Below are positions 1 through 12,049 of a stretch of DNA of 64,000 bases, piece by piece. Made by a program: the position numbers and the translations under genes. The stretch lies in NCBI RefSeq assembly GCF_905220565.1, contig NC_059419.1, forward strand, positions 5,208,001-5,272,000, read 5' to 3'. Positions within the stretch are counted from its first letter, which is position 1, and every line of letters starts with the position of its first letter. This DNA is from Melitaea cinxia (lineage: Eukaryota > Arthropoda > Insecta > Lepidoptera > Nymphalidae). The notes under the pieces were generated by a model that saw only the letters and a program-made list of their open reading frames with translations, ran no database searches and was not told the origin of the DNA.

Positions 1-2
1 GT

Positions 3-140
3 GGGACACTGTTGATTTCGTCAATGTCACGTAGAGTGGAGAACAGACGAAGTAGGAAGGAGTCGGTGCGGTTGAGAAAGCAGGCTCAATTTAATTTTGA
101 TAACAGGAAAAATAGTCAGACTATCATTATAACACCTTAA
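3..140 (+). other. Open frame running in from the left edge, unidentified
   Basis: Frame 3 is open from the window edge to a TAA at 138-140 and encodes about 45 residues rich in Arg, Lys, Asn and Ser. The first 110 bases are clearly less AT-rich than what follows. It could be the last piece of an exon or of a transposon ORF that continues to the left. I do not recognise the peptide, and an open frame this short can arise by chance. Confidence 0.2.
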
Positions 141-829
141 AAAAACAACACAAAAATTTAATCATTTAATGAAACAACTTTTTTCACACAAGCATTTAAT
201 GTTAAACTAGGACTACAGCCATTAGTAACTATACTATTACATACTATAAAATTCCTTATAGATCTTTATCTATATATTAATACGTGAAGCAAAGACTTTA
301 TACACCTTTTTACGCAAATTATGCTGACGGAGGAATATGAAATTTCGCACACTTATAAGAAGAACAATGCAGAATGCTAATATTTTTTTTTAATTATGCA
401 TACAAAATACATTACATCAATAAAAAAAAATCATTTCACACACTACCATATAATATACCATGTATATGAAACACACACACGTATATATACTTTTTTGTTT
501 ATTAGGTATTACGTATAGAAGTTATAGTCTTTGACAACAGAACCTTAATAATGTTCAAACTTATAATTTAAATTAATTATGGTCTATGGAATGTATGGAA
601 TTTCGACCACCGGACGACCACTAATTTATAAATTATACTAGTTGACGTTGTTATATCCAACAATCTATCAAATGCGTAATGTTTAAATAATCATTAGGAT
701 TTCTTAAATTTTTCGATTTTTAATGCAATTTTTTTAAAGTTTTCTCTCCGTAAGAACCTTTTACAGCTGTTTTCGATTTTGCACTTAGCAACACATTTTG
801 TGATTAATTTTATTTATATAAAAGGTAGA
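141..829. other. AT-rich sequence, no gene seen
   Basis: Strongly AT-rich with short A and T runs. No open frame with recognisable motifs, no repeat shared with other parts of the window and no RNA fold was found. Confidence 0.5.
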
Positions 830-965
830 TTAAATAAAGCACTAAGCTTCTGAATGAGTCTGAAAAATTGTGAAGAAAAACATGAAATTTTTAATTCGTT
901 TTTGCTCTCTAATGATTATGATTTAATAGCTCTGACTGAAACGTGGCTAAACAGATGATATTTAT
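830..965 (+). pseudogene. Degraded LINE endonuclease fragment
   Basis: A short stretch around 911-952 translates to YDLIALTETWLN, the conserved glutamate motif of the apurinic-like endonuclease of jockey/CR1-type non-LTR retrotransposons. The upstream part reads as a broken frame with a stop, and a stop follows directly after the motif. The rest of the element cannot be traced in the AT-rich flanks, so this is an old scrap without function. Confidence 0.55.
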
Positions 966-1663
966 GTCAAGGTTGATGAACAGCGTTCTAATACGACTAC
1001 TTGAATATGTCAATAGACTTATCTTTCTCATTTTCTTTTACAAAATTAGAAAGGGTTATATGGCAGTAATAGCTCTTTATTAATTTTAAAGTAAGTTGAA
1101 GTCATATAAATTAAAATCAGATGAGAATTACTTTAAAATTTAGTACAATTTATAATATTACATACTTAAATATATACCCTAAATTACTATAGAAAGATGC
1201 CATTGATTTCTTTCTGTGCAAGTTACCTATGCTATCTTGAACAACCATTTTTTTATTACTCTTTCATTTATCGATTAAATAATTCAAGAAATCTTTCCCG
1301 ATTAATTTATTTAAATATAAAATTATTCAAAAAACTACATCAAGAGTAAATGTATATTCTTAAATAACTATTTTTCTCAATAATGACCATTTGAAATAGT
1401 TTTATCTTCGTAACCTCGGCGCTTAAAATTTTAGGCAAACTATTTATTTCAATTAACAAACATGGCTATGAAATGAAATACTTTAAAAGTAAATATTAAA
1501 TGTAAATATTTTTTTTATGTCAATATTTTTTAATACTTAAAAATACATTCTAAATTAATTAATGAAATACTTATAATTTCGGACTTCAGATTGTTTGAAC
1601 AAAAAATGGTTAAACGTAAATATGATATTTTACCCTCCTTTCTATCAAAAAGGTGATGAAATG
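966..1663. other. AT-rich sequence, no gene seen
   Basis: Unique-looking AT-rich DNA. No coding motif or shared repeat was recognised before the D element. Confidence 0.45.
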
Positions 1664-2272
1664 CCTTAATTTTTAACCTAATTCCAAAAAAGGAGGAGGT
1701 TCTCAATTCGACTGTATTTTTTTTTAATGTTACTTCAGAACTTTTGACTGGGTGGAGCGATTTCGACAAATTTTCTTTTAATCGAAAGGTGGTGTGTGCC
1801 AATTGGTCCCATTTAAGTTTATTTGAGATCTAACAACTACTTTTCGAGCTATATCTAATAATGCGTTTTTACTTGACGCTTTTTTCGTCGACCTACGTTG
1901 TATTATACCGCATAACTTTCTACTGGATGTACCGATTTTGATAATTCTTTTTTTGTTGAAAGGAGATATCCCAAGCTTAGTACCATGATAAGGAAACCAG
2001 GATCTGATGATGGGATCCCAGAGAAATAGAGGGAAATTCTTGAAAATCCGCAATAACTTTTTACTGGGTGTACCGATTTTAATAATTTTTAATTTAATGG
2101 AAAGCTGATGTTTGTCATGTGGTCACATATAAATTTTATTGAGATCTGATAACTACTTTTTGAGTAATCTTTGATAACGCGCAGTTACTTGACTATTTTT
2201 TCGTCGATCTACGTTATATTACTCGTCGATGTAATTGAAGTCGGTTTTTTTTTCGTTTGCGAGCAAACACAA
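1664..2272 (+). mobile_element. Repeat D, near full-length copy
   Basis: A roughly 600-bp non-autonomous repeat whose left end resembles TTAACCGACTTCAAAAAAGG (here slightly decayed) and whose right end is ATTGAAGTCGG, a T run and a GTTTGC/GCAAAC hairpin. The ends are inverted relative to each other (CCGACTTCAA/TTGAAGTCGG). Copies at 23636-24242 and 51130-51735 match it almost end to end in reverse orientation. The frames inside appear in every copy only because the DNA is repeated, so I see no coding capacity. It resembles short terminal-inverted-repeat elements common in butterfly and moth genomes. Confidence 0.7.
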
Positions 2273-3119
2273 TTATTTTTATAATACTTTTTTTTATTGT
2301 TTATATTTTATACATAAACAAACGATCGAATATTCCTAAAGTAGGTAAAGATTGCTTAATCTTGTAGATATTCAACGTATTATGACTACGACGCGGACAG
2401 TAAATAAACTTGGAATTCTTTGCTAAAGCTGTGCAGTACTTCGTGGTTTTAGGTCATCCTTATCTTGGATGCAGAAAAGCATTGAGTGGAAAACTAAATC
2501 CTATTTACATGGAGAATATGCTTTATCTTAACCGTACGTTAGCGATATGTTTAAAGATAATTTAACAATCTTATTTGGTATTAGCTTCTTGCCACTGACG
2601 TTTTTCGCATACAAATGTTCATATTACAAGTATCTCATATATTTTTCTGTTAAAAGGTATAAAAGTTTACCCGTTTAGCAGCATTTTTGTTAATGTTCCG
2701 TTCATTTTGGTCATGGCGTCAACAACGTATAACAATATAGCCTAAAGATTTGTTAGATAAATTGGCTATACAATACCAGTGGTTCTTGATATTCCCACGC
2801 AAACAACCACACACTTCAGTTTAAAATGCATCCATACTTACGTATTTATAGACGTGATTGTAAGACAGAAGTAATTTATAAACATTAGAAATATAATTAT
2901 GTAAATTAAAAAGATATCGAAATCATTAAATGTATGAAAATATTTCTTTTAATCGTATCCATAATTATGACATAACTTTCCCGACAAGAGCTTCTTAAAT
3001 TATGGTTAACATACGGACATAGTACACACTGATGTACGCTTAATGTATAATTATCATGGTACAAACACACATCGATACTAATTTCGCACACCTGACAAAT
3101 TGATTTTGAAATAAAATGA
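2273..3119. other. AT-rich sequence, no gene seen
   Basis: No recognisable coding region or shared repeat. The small open frames here have no motif support. Confidence 0.45.
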
Positions 3120-3148
3120 AAGAAAGGTAAATGTCCATTACCTTTCTT
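3120..3148. repeat. Perfect 11-bp stem-loop
   Basis: An AAGAAAGGTAA arm (3120-3130) is followed by a 7-base loop and the exact reverse complement (3138-3148). No RNA gene or transposon end could be tied to it, so it is recorded as a structural curiosity only. Confidence 0.4.
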
Positions 3149-3586
3149 AAGTATATACTTGCCTTTTTAAAGTTTGCCCGCAATGGGTAAATTGACTTTA
3201 TAGAAAAAGGAAGGTCACGTCAAACCTTAGTCAATCCTGTACGTTACTTTTACATTCTTGGAATCACTCCGCGGCGTTTACATATCAAAACAAGTCAAGG
3301 GATGGATTGTAGTCGACAGAAATAAGAAACGATTTTATGAGGCTACTTTTATCGTTCATCAACAATGAGTGATTAGCTCAGTAATCATGGTTTCTGTTCT
3401 GCTATTAGTCGCGCTTTCGATCACTAATCATGTTTGTTCATGTCAAATAACATGATTGTTTTTTTTTAATGGCTATGGTAATCTGCCGTTATGCTAGCGG
3501 TCATTTTTCGATTCCTGCTCGTGATAAATATATAGGTCATATAAATTTTCATCGTATATCTATTTTGTATTATGTGTTTCTGGACA

Positions 3587-3790
3587 ATCGCTCTGGTGTA
3601 ATGGTGCGTGTAAGAGCCTAAAACACTAACGGTTTGCGGGTTCGATTTCCGCTCGGAACGGATATTTGTTTTTGTACAAATGTTTCTTTCCGGTTTGGAT
3701 AGCTATCATCATGTCAAAATCTGTCAGATTAGTTGAATCTTGTTTCTGGTCTTCAACCTAAGAATTTCCGAGTTGTTGGACGTGAGGAGT
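3587..3790 (+). mobile_element. tRNA-headed SINE with a distinct tail
   Basis: A tRNA-like head includes a clear B box (GGGTTCGATTTCC at 3638-3650) and an A-box-like stretch beginning CTCTGGTGTAATGG. A very similar head occurs at 12470. The sequence after the head keeps the usual ATTTGT...CAAATGTTT piece and then runs into a tail (3690-3790) that does not match the two tails seen in other SINEs of the window. No target-site duplication could be assigned. Confidence 0.55.
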
Positions 3791-4952
3791 TTATTATTTA
3801 CTAATCGTATTTATGGAAAAGTAAAGAAAAATAAACATGATATTGTACTACAATTTCTTATTTTATATTTAGTGCTTTTCGTACCAAAGAGGTCTTAGCA
3901 ACAAAACTAATGGGAAATAGTAACAAGCTTGTTTAAAACTCTTAACCTAGAATAACGTAAAAAATTATTTGTCTAAATCATATATTATACGCTAAAGAGC
4001 TTACATCCCTTTTTAGAAAAAAAAACCTCACTATTACTCCACATAAATTATATATCATTTTATAGATTATCTTTTATAGGTATATTTTAGCGATAAGACC
4101 GTCTTTTGTACATATCTATATTTTCTTTCTTTCGGTGTAAATTTTTTCTCTGATAGTGTATAATAAAGAGTATTTGTATTGTATTGTAGATAATAACTTG
4201 CTCTACCTGCATCCATAACTAAAAAAATTATTATTGCTTTTGTTTTTGTAAATTAGTTATTAAAATTATATATATGACGGTTTCAATTTTGAAACAACGT
4301 CAACATGATTGACAGTCAGTAAATTTTTTACATATTTAGTGCGAATTATTCGCATTAGTTTTTATTATTCATTTTGCTAGTAATATATTATATAACAACT
4401 ATGTTGTGCTAAGGTAATAACAAAATTAAATTTATAAATACATAAGAAATATTTACAACTTAATTTTAATATATATTGTTCTTAAACATCAAAGTATCTG
4501 TAACGATGAAGTACGTTTCGATACACGTTTACGAATTCAATTTGAAAATCACAAATCAATGAATACCTGCAAAACAATCACATCTCAGTGAACACTAAAT
4601 CAATGATATGGAATTTTTATACTTCTTAAAATTTCCTGTATTGATCTTTAATGTGTGCAATACTTTGTGTATTCGTTCGTTTTGTGAAAGATATTTCGAC
4701 AAATCTATCAATATGTATATATTAATACGTGAAGCAAAAACTTTGTACCACTTTTTACGAAAATTGCGCGGAAGGAGGAGTATGAAATTTCTCAAACTTA
4801 TCGTTTATATAGAGAAGGAGTGCAAAATATTTTTTAAGGTTTATTCTGATAGGTTAAGCTAATCGTATAAAAGCCGTCGTCAACTTTTTAAAGCTAGACT
4901 GTTCGGAACAAAACTCGTTGCAGATAGCACGACTAAATGGTAAATAAAATAA
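3791..4952. other. AT-rich sequence, no gene seen
   Basis: No conserved motif was found. Overlapping small frames on both strands at 4595-4862 are chance openings. Confidence 0.45.
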
Positions 4953-5151
4953 TCGTTACATAGTATAAAACAAAGTCGCTTTCCGCTGTCTGTATGCTTA
5001 GATCTTTAAAACTACGCAACGGATTTTAATGCGGTTTTCTTTAGTAAATAGAATGATTCCAGAGAAAGGTTTATATGTATAATACATGCATAGTATAGTA
5101 GAGGAACACTGATAGTTTTTGCAACCGTACGAAGCCGGGATGGGTTGCTAG
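4953..5151 (+). mobile_element. Short non-autonomous Helitron-like element
   Basis: Starts with TC (TCGTTACATAGTATAAAAC) and ends with CTAG, with A immediately before and T immediately after, which is the A/T target pattern of Helitrons. A GC-containing segment before the 3' end can form a weak hairpin. The 5' half matches the right side of the reverse copy at 6756-7469. It is 199 bp long and non-coding, so it would need Rep/helicase protein supplied by an autonomous relative. Confidence 0.7.
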
Positions 5152-5704
5152 TTTTAAATAATTTAAGGTGAGCGAAATATCAAAAGGGACATCTGAATTA
5201 ATTTAAAAAGATAAAAGCGATTCATAACAAGACATCAATTGACTGTAATTCACTAAACAACGTTATTATTTAAATGAGAAGAAAATATATTTTTCTTTTC
5301 TTTGAAATACTAACGAAGTGGAATAAATATCTTATTTCGTTTTATGATAATTTATAACTGGCGGCCGAAACGTAAAAGTTATTAAAAATAAATATCAAAT
5401 ATTTAATACTCTTTTTTGTGGTTAATTTATTGAAATAAATGCGAAGAGTGAGTGTTTTACGAGTATATTGAACCAACTGAATGCTTTATAAGCATATATA
5501 AATAGCTCAAATTAATGTTGTACAGCGGCTCTGAACACATAAACAAACGTCCAGACTAATTTAAAAATTCTTATGACCACTACAAACATTTTTTATAAAC
5601 GGCCATCTCCGTTCATACCAACTTCCTTGATGCAACCAGTTACTGTACGTAACCATTAAGATAACACAACAACTCGTTGTAATGGGTTGGAGCAGTCAAA
5701 ATAA
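5152..5704. other. AT-rich sequence, no gene seen
   Basis: No recognised element or gene. Confidence 0.45.
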
Positions 5705-6042
5705 CAGTCAGTTCAGCCTATTGCAGTTTACTGCTGGAGATAGGCCTCCCCAAGTTCGCGCCAGACATCACGGTTTTCCGCAATCCTCATTCAGCCTACA
5801 CCTGCAATTTTACGTAGGTCGTCGGTCCAATAGGTCAGAAGACGTCTCAAACTGCGTTTGCCAAGACGCGGTCTCCCCTCCAGGACACGTCTGCTTCAAC
5901 AGCCACCGAACCTGCAACACAAATGACCAGCCCACTGCCACTTCAACTTGCTAATTCTGTGGGCTATGTCGGTTACTTTCGTTCTGTGGGCTATGTCGGT
6001 ATCTTTCAGAGAAACCCCAAGCATAGCCCGTTCCAAAGACAG
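5705..6042 (-). pseudogene. RTE-like LINE 3' coding end, truncated
   Basis: On the minus strand, translation includes ERAMLGVSL, VTDIAHRISKLKWQWAGH and then, after frame breaks, pieces resembling the RPRLGKRS...RW..D region and the EAYVQQW end of RTE/BovB-type LINE reverse transcriptases. This is the C-terminal part downstream of the polymerase core. Stops and frameshifts interrupt it. A small direct duplication (TCTGTGGGCTATGTCGGT twice, about 5956-6000) repeats the DIAHR segment. It abuts a piece of the same kind of element in opposite orientation at 6043-6190. Confidence 0.7.
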
Positions 6043-6190
6043 GGTAAGACAGAGCGATGTAATGTCGCCGAAACTGTTTATCACTGCGCTGAGAGATGTC
6101 TTTAAGACGTTGAATTGGAGGGACGAGGCATCTACGTCAACAGCGAATACCTCTCGCACCTTCTCTTCTGCTGATGTATTATATGTAAGA
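6043..6190 (+). pseudogene. Inverted RTE-like reverse transcriptase piece
   Basis: On the plus strand the translation VRQSDVMSPKLFITALRDVF corresponds to the GVRQGD-x-SPKLF motif of RTE-type reverse transcriptases. It continues toward a damaged counterpart of the F-A-D-D active site, where FSSADVLY is read. It lies head-on against the opposite-strand C-terminal piece at 5705-6042. Normally both would be on one strand with the polymerase piece upstream, so this is the layout of a LINE insertion with 5' inversion. Confidence 0.65.
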
Positions 6191-6564
6191 TACTGCTAAT
6201 TTTAAACGATTTAAAAATTAACATAAATTTGCATGAACTGTTTAAATTTACCCATCTTAAAAGAAATACCAAGAAAAGAAAATTAAATTTGTAAGAAAAC
6301 GGCGGTTGTGTGTATTCCTATGTATACGTTATGTTTAGGATTGGGCACGTCGTCGACGCTAGAGTGCATTGTGTGTCTGTCCTTGTAGAGCTGAGAAATT
6401 TTTACTATCGATAAAACTTAAACTTTGATTTATATTCAACAGATTCAATTTTAGTTCGAACTTTCGGAACTAAAATTTAATCCATGGAATCGTCATGATA
6501 TCACACATCATTAATATGTACTTTGAGGATAGTTTAGAAGAATATTTGAAGAGCAGTGTATTTC

Positions 6565-6755
6565 GATGCGTTGGCGCAGCGGTCATAGCACTGGCTGTTA
6601 CGCTGGCAGTCGCGGTTCGATTCCCGCTCACTACAGACATTTGTACCTTTGTGGTGGTCTGGGCGTTGTGCATGTGTATTGTGTGTGTTTCCGGACCCCC
6701 AACACTGGAGAAAATCCTACTGGGGGCCGTTGAGTGTGAAAGCGTTTATTAATTA
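6565..6755 (+). mobile_element. SINE-A with tail 1
   Basis: The tRNA-derived head has an A box (TTGGCGCAGCGG, 6571-6582) and a B box (GGTTCGATTCC, 6614-6624). It is followed by the GACATTTGTA and GTCTGGGCG core and a tail with CGGACCCCCAACACTGG and GGGGGCCGTTGAGTGTGAA, ending in CGTTTATTAATTA. Other tail-1 copies are at 23284 and 30975. Its 3' end directly touches the Helitron-like element that starts at 6756. Confidence 0.8.
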
Positions 6756-7469
6756 CTAGCGACCCGCTCCGGCTTCGCACGGGTATAAAATATAATTATA
6801 GCCTATGTCATTCACTGAAAAAATGATTAAAATCGATCCAGTCGTTTTGATTTATTCATTACTGCTCGTGGCCCGCACGCGTTAACTTTAGAGTAAAAGC
6901 CGGCCGAAACCGCCGCAAACGCTACGTCCCGCAATTTTTAATCTTTAATATCTTCGAAAATATTCATTTAAATCATATGCTGTAAAGGGCCATATAAATC
7001 TATATTAAATTAACAATGTATTTAAGGTATTTAATTAGATAAAGATTGCTGTATTGGTTAAAATCGCTTTGAAAATTAGCCATTATTTGTCGTAAAAAGT
7101 AAATGACAAAAAAATGTTATTGTGGGATATCCATAAGAGATAGACATATACCATAGCGGAGTTTTCTGTAGACCTTTTCAATGTGTACAATACTTAGTAC
7201 ATTATTTTGATAAATCTCGTAGAGTTCAGGCTGCGTTTGCAATGTAAGCGGAAAAAATGTAATTATTTACGACATCACATTAGAAACCTCAAAAATAACA
7301 GTATTTCACCACTATTTAATAGATGTTATTATACATATAAACCTTCCTCTTTAATCACTCTATCTATTTAAAAAACCGTATCAAAATCCGTTGCGTAGTT
7401 TTAAAGATTTAAACATACAGAGGGACATGGGGACAGAGAAAGCGACTTTTTTTTTATACTATGTAGTGA
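6756..7469 (-). mobile_element. Helitron-like element, long variant
   Basis: Read on the minus strand it begins TCACTACATAGTATAAAA at 7469 and ends CTAG at 6756, with A and T flanks as Helitrons require. The 5' part (about 7290-7469) matches the 199-bp element at 4953-5151, including the segment around CAACGGATTTTGATACGG. The middle is about 500 bp longer. No Rep or helicase motif was seen, so it is non-autonomous. Confidence 0.7.
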
Positions 7470-8462
7470 TTATTAATATTTCAAAACTGAAGTCAAGGGA
7501 TTTTTTTACATTTTTACTGTACTGTCTATCATTTTTCATTTAGGTATTGTATAATTATTAACGAAGTTGCGGTCACAGCTAATTTCTGTAATAATAGGCG
7601 AGACATGTTTTTTTTTTTAATTTACATAAAATGCAGGACAAATAACGTAGCTACTTACACTTTATGTTTGACCTCTACAGCATTTAAGAAATAAAACCAA
7701 GTACGGATATGTTAAGATTACGTAAATATTTGCAAATGGTAGAAACACGTATTGGTAAAATCATATTTTACTCTAGATATATCACAACAAAAGTTCTTTC
7801 AAAATTGTCTATTTGCCAAACTTTGCTATTTATTTAAAACAATTTTTTGTTGAATAGTATAGATCAACATACTTATGAACTCTTATATTTTATATTATTC
7901 AATAATTAATTGTATCCTCTTTTAGATTCATGCTATATTCGTTTTTTTACTTTAGTAGCTTAGGGTCATAAACATACAAGCTGGGTCTACTTTCTAGAAA
8001 GTCGTTCTACAGCCTAGTATAAAACGTTCAAAGCAAAGCTTATAAAAATGGATCGTTGTATTAATAACATAATATTAGTATTTAATAAAACATGTGTCTG
8101 CAAGTGAATATTTCATAATATAGAAATATGATTTGTTTATTTAAAACATACGATGAAAGTAGGAAAAGAAAATAAGATTAAAAGGACCACGACATGTAGG
8201 ATGTTTAAGTTTAGGTACGTTGGCTTCGCAAGAATGCATTGTGTAGCATCGTAGTGCGGGAGTCTATCGATATATTTAAATATATTTTATATTTGTAAAT
8301 TAAACGAAGAATTATTTTAGTCACATTTTAGTTTATTAAGCCGTAGATGCGCAGTATATGCTTATGATTTTAACTTCTATAATATCAAACTTTGATATCA
8401 CATCGAAATAAATATAAAATTTATACTTCGATAACGATTTATGATGATTTATGTCCTATAGG
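7470..8462. other. AT-rich sequence, no gene seen
   Basis: Nothing coding was recognised. CGAAGTTGCGGTCACAGCTAA at 7564-7584 resembles the decayed 3' hairpin end of a Helitron-like element. Confidence 0.4.
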
Positions 8463-8585
8463 GGGTCCATAGGGGCCATGTGGGGCAGAGGGCTTTCACA
8501 GTGCTACGCCATCGCGTTCTGTTCTGGGCAATTTGCGCCACCTCGGACCACTTCATATCGATCGCCTTCAGTTCCGCTACCTGTG
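8463..8585 (-). pseudogene. LINE C-terminal fragment
   Basis: The minus-strand translation includes KAIDMKWSEVAQIAQNRTRW followed by a VKALC-type end. This resembles the extreme C-terminus of CFDP2-like or RTE-like LINE polyproteins (the W...A..R..W..LV.ALC pattern). Only about 40 residues remain. No polymerase motifs flank it, so it is a relic of a retrotransposon 3' coding end. Confidence 0.5.
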
Positions 8586-10887
8586 CCTTAATAATACCGA
8601 TTAGTAATTTTTGTTTATTATTCATTAAGTTAATTTTTTATCACTATCGTAATTTCTTAAGCTTAAAACTAGGTTCTCACGTAATTAAAAATTGATAGAG
8701 TTGCGCAGAAAATTGGAAAATTTCTGATAATTTAACGACTACGTAATAAACACTACTCATAAAATACTACGATGAAATATGATCGACTAACAAAAGTATC
8801 GATATAATTTTATCGATACTATATCCGCACTAGCTGTAGCTTGGCTTGGAGAGGACTCAAGAGGGGTCGCGGCCTATGTACGTTTCATTTGTCTCAGCTT
8901 GCCTGAATCGTCTGAGCTAGCCTAGAAAATATATAAGTATTTTTCTTTACATAATACAACATCCTATTTTATCTTCATATGATTGAATAAAGTTTACTTT
9001 CATATTTGTTTAGATGCTTGTTTTATTTGTTTACAGAGTATTAAATGTTTGTAGAGAAGTTTTTTTAATACTCTAAGATATAAAAATAGTAGGCTATGCT
9101 GTATTTTCTTATAATATTTACTGTATTACTGTATCGGATATAAAAACTATTTTTTTTTATTTTTCGGTTACAATATTGTACAGATTATGTTTGTTAAGAA
9201 AAAAACTTTTATATTTATTTACATATAGATATTATATGTTACTGAATATTGAAGTTTTTATTATACACAATGATATGAAAATTGTTGTCCGTGTATTTAT
9301 TTGTTATTTTTATTGTATCGGTGTAACGAAAGATATCAAATCAAATTATGTTTTTACCCTTTGGTTGGAATATTGTATAGATCGTGTTTTATTATGGTAG
9401 CATTTGTAACTTTGTTAATAAAAATAATAATATCTGTTTCGTCTTTTGTCTATAGATAAAACGATATTAATAATTATTGAATAAAAAAATGTCATTGAAA
9501 ATAACAGCATTGATTTATAAAGATCAGTTATAGTTCTCTTATCGTTTCAACTGAACTTAAAATTGATTATAATAATTAGGGCTTATTACTACTACTTTCT
9601 ATGAGTAATTGAACAAGTCAAATCAAATCATACTTTTAAAGCCTAAGAATTTGGTTACTAAAAAAGTTTTTATTAGATTTAGTATTTTTTAAAAACACAT
9701 TTATATTTATAAAACACACAGGTGTCAAAGACACATTAACACCGAAACATATTTCAAAAAGTTTAGGCAGTATTTATTAAATAAAACATCTCTTAATTTA
9801 ATATTTGACACAGATTATATACTATCGCAGATTATACAAAACTCTTACAACGTTGGAAAAGCTTTGCATTACAAAAAAGTTTTTCCTATTTCTGGTTCAA
9901 AGCAGCTAACGAGGCATTTTTTTCTGGCCTATCCTTACCTCTATTGACACAGCAAAAACGCTAGGTCAGCAGTACGTCATTACTCTTCAATTTATCTTTT
10001 TTACAATTAGCATTGTAAGCAAATGACTAATTAAGTATAGAAATGTGAAGGGTGTACTTTTCGTTCTGTATAGTATACCTTTATATCAAAATGTCAATCA
10101 CTTGATGCGTTATGATCGTATAAATCTATGCTCATAGTTTTCAAGAATCTTTAGATTAATAAATTACAACATTACATATTGTCTGAAAATCATAACCATA
10201 CCATAGCTGAATAATGAAGGAAGTGCCCGCGGAATAGTAAATCACGTCGTTAGCTATCAAATATATATTTTATTTCCCTTGGTAACTGTTACACAAGATT
10301 CGCGGTCAGGCGCAAGAGCGAGAGAAAATATACTTCTGTTAATTTAACATAGCTGTTCAAAGTCAGGCGAGACTATAAGATATATTCTTGTTTAAATTTT
10401 GTCTATCTAGTAATTTCTTGGTGTTCTTAATATCGTTATCGCTTAAATTATGTTATTTTAAAGCCTACATTTTTTTTACGAATAGGCTTGCGATCATCAA
10501 TAAATTACGAAAACAATTTATCAATTCATAAAAATTAAAAAAAAATCATTTTGAAGCATAAACCATATGAGTGAAATTCCTTATTTGATCAAGCATATGG
10601 AAAATTCAAGATTACCTAGTAGATCGTAATAAACGCTCACGGCTAATTCATTTCGTTGGTTTCAGCGAATAAAACAAACAAATTAAAGTATTTACTATAA
10701 GTACACATTATAATATTATTGATATTAATTTTGTAGACATATTCTATGTTATAATGAAAATTGCAGAAGCTGACTGTTAATAATTGAGGTAAATCTTCAA
10801 ATCAAGGCTAACGAAAGTGAATTCAATATGTACTCGAAATCATTTTTATACTACATAAGAATGGCAAGCGTACGGACGGTTACGTGG
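8586..10887. other. Long AT-rich stretch, no gene seen
   Basis: More than 2 kb of AT-rich DNA without a recognised gene, RNA or element. The small frames at 8480-8695 and 9176-9400 have no motif support. This could be intergenic or intronic. Confidence 0.45.
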
Positions 10888-11222
10888 TGGTAATTGGTTC
10901 TTGCTGTGTGGTTACGGCAGTAAAATATAGCCACCCCTTCTGTTCCCTCGGGTGTCGTAAGAAGCGACTAAGTGATAACACAGTTCCACTACCACCTTGG
11001 AACTTAAAAAGCCGACCGATGGCAGAACAACCAGCCGATTGCTGGCTTTGAAAGACACAGGCCGAAGACGGGGAGCAGCGTCTTCGGTACGGCAAAGGCA
11101 GCTCTGCGGTCACCAACCCGCCTGCCCAGCGTGGTGACTATGGGCAACACACATGAGTCCGCGCTATTTTTTGCGCGAACTTGTGGAGGCCTATATCCAG
11201 CAGTGGACCGTATTAAGCTGAA
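10888..11222 (+). mobile_element. SINE-B copy
   Basis: A copy of a roughly 335-bp element starting near TGCTGTGTGGTTACGGCAG and running through GTCGTAAGAAGCGACTAAG, CCGAAGACGGGGAGCAGCG, GCGTGGTGACTATGGGCAA and GTGGAGGCCTATATCCAGC. The usual ATGATG end is replaced by a different sequence. Other copies are at 13629, 18665, 41796 and 45174. I see no clear polymerase III promoter, and it may share its 3' end with a LINE. Confidence 0.7.
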
Positions 11223-11249
11223 GCGAATTACTTCGTAGCACCGGGAAGC

Positions 11250-11410
11250 TCAAAAGTATTGCATGACCCTCACCAGGAGATCTGGCTACCGTTTTTACTA
11301 CAGGAAAACAACACCATTTGTGAGTATTATTTGGCTGTGAGCTTCTGTAAGATTGACGAACTTTCCCAATCGGCCTGCTCGAAATTTCAAGCAAAATATT
11401 TCCTACGGAG
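11250..11410 (+). mobile_element. Repeat C, 3' part
   Basis: Matches the second half of repeat C: a CCAGGAGATCTGGCTACC segment, then GTGAGCTTCTGTAAGATTGA and a CGGCCTGCTCGAAATTTC counterpart, ending near AATATTTCCTACGG. The 5' half is missing. It lies right after a SINE-B copy. Confidence 0.6.
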
Positions 11411-12049
11411 TCCTACTTCAATATAATACTTATATTAAGCTGTTACCTTTGCACTTAAAGAAAGATCTTTTCGAATAATAATGTACTAAATAGCGCGTTA
11501 CCCGAAGAATTTGTAGGTATGGAAGTAACTCTTGTTATTGATCGATGAACTTAATAATAACAAAAAATAATAAATGGTAAAATTGTAATTTGACGGATAC
11601 GCCCGTACACTTTACTCATTAGCCATACATAGGTACTTATTAGAGTCCCAGTATCTATTGTATCTATATCTATCGTATATTATTGAAATTAAATACGAGT
11701 AACACAATATGTGAAATCACAATCACGTCTTGTTTGTATTTTTCACATTTGCTATGAGATTATATAAAACTGTGATATTGTTGGGAAATTGCGTGGATGT
11801 GGTTTCAAAAAGCACTAATTATAATAAACTTACTTATTTGGCGGTTTTACAGTGCGCGGGAAGCGGTAAAAATAAATAATAGATTAAAAAGGAAACGGAA
11901 AGACGATACATGTGCCATCTATGGCAAAATAACAAACTAAAAATGGTTACGTTCCAATATTTAAAAAACTAATAACTAATAAAAAGAAAAAAAACTAATT
12001 TAAAAAATACACTTTTTAAATCTTAAGTTAATCCAATCAAACCCACAGA
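11411..12049. other. AT-rich sequence, no gene seen
   Basis: No recognised element or gene. Confidence 0.45.

Noticed and set aside
1530..2053. 90-codon frames with a DPIIRSWFPYHGTK-type sequence, also near 21798 and 51041
   Set aside because: They lie in repeat D and recur because the DNA repeats. Copies differ by frameshifts and show no protein-level conservation.
6565..6640. Sequences with A and B boxes (also 21180, 23284, 30990, 18900, 31910) as possible tRNA genes
   Set aside because: They lack pairing acceptor stems and are followed by shared SINE tails, so they are SINE promoters and not tRNA genes.
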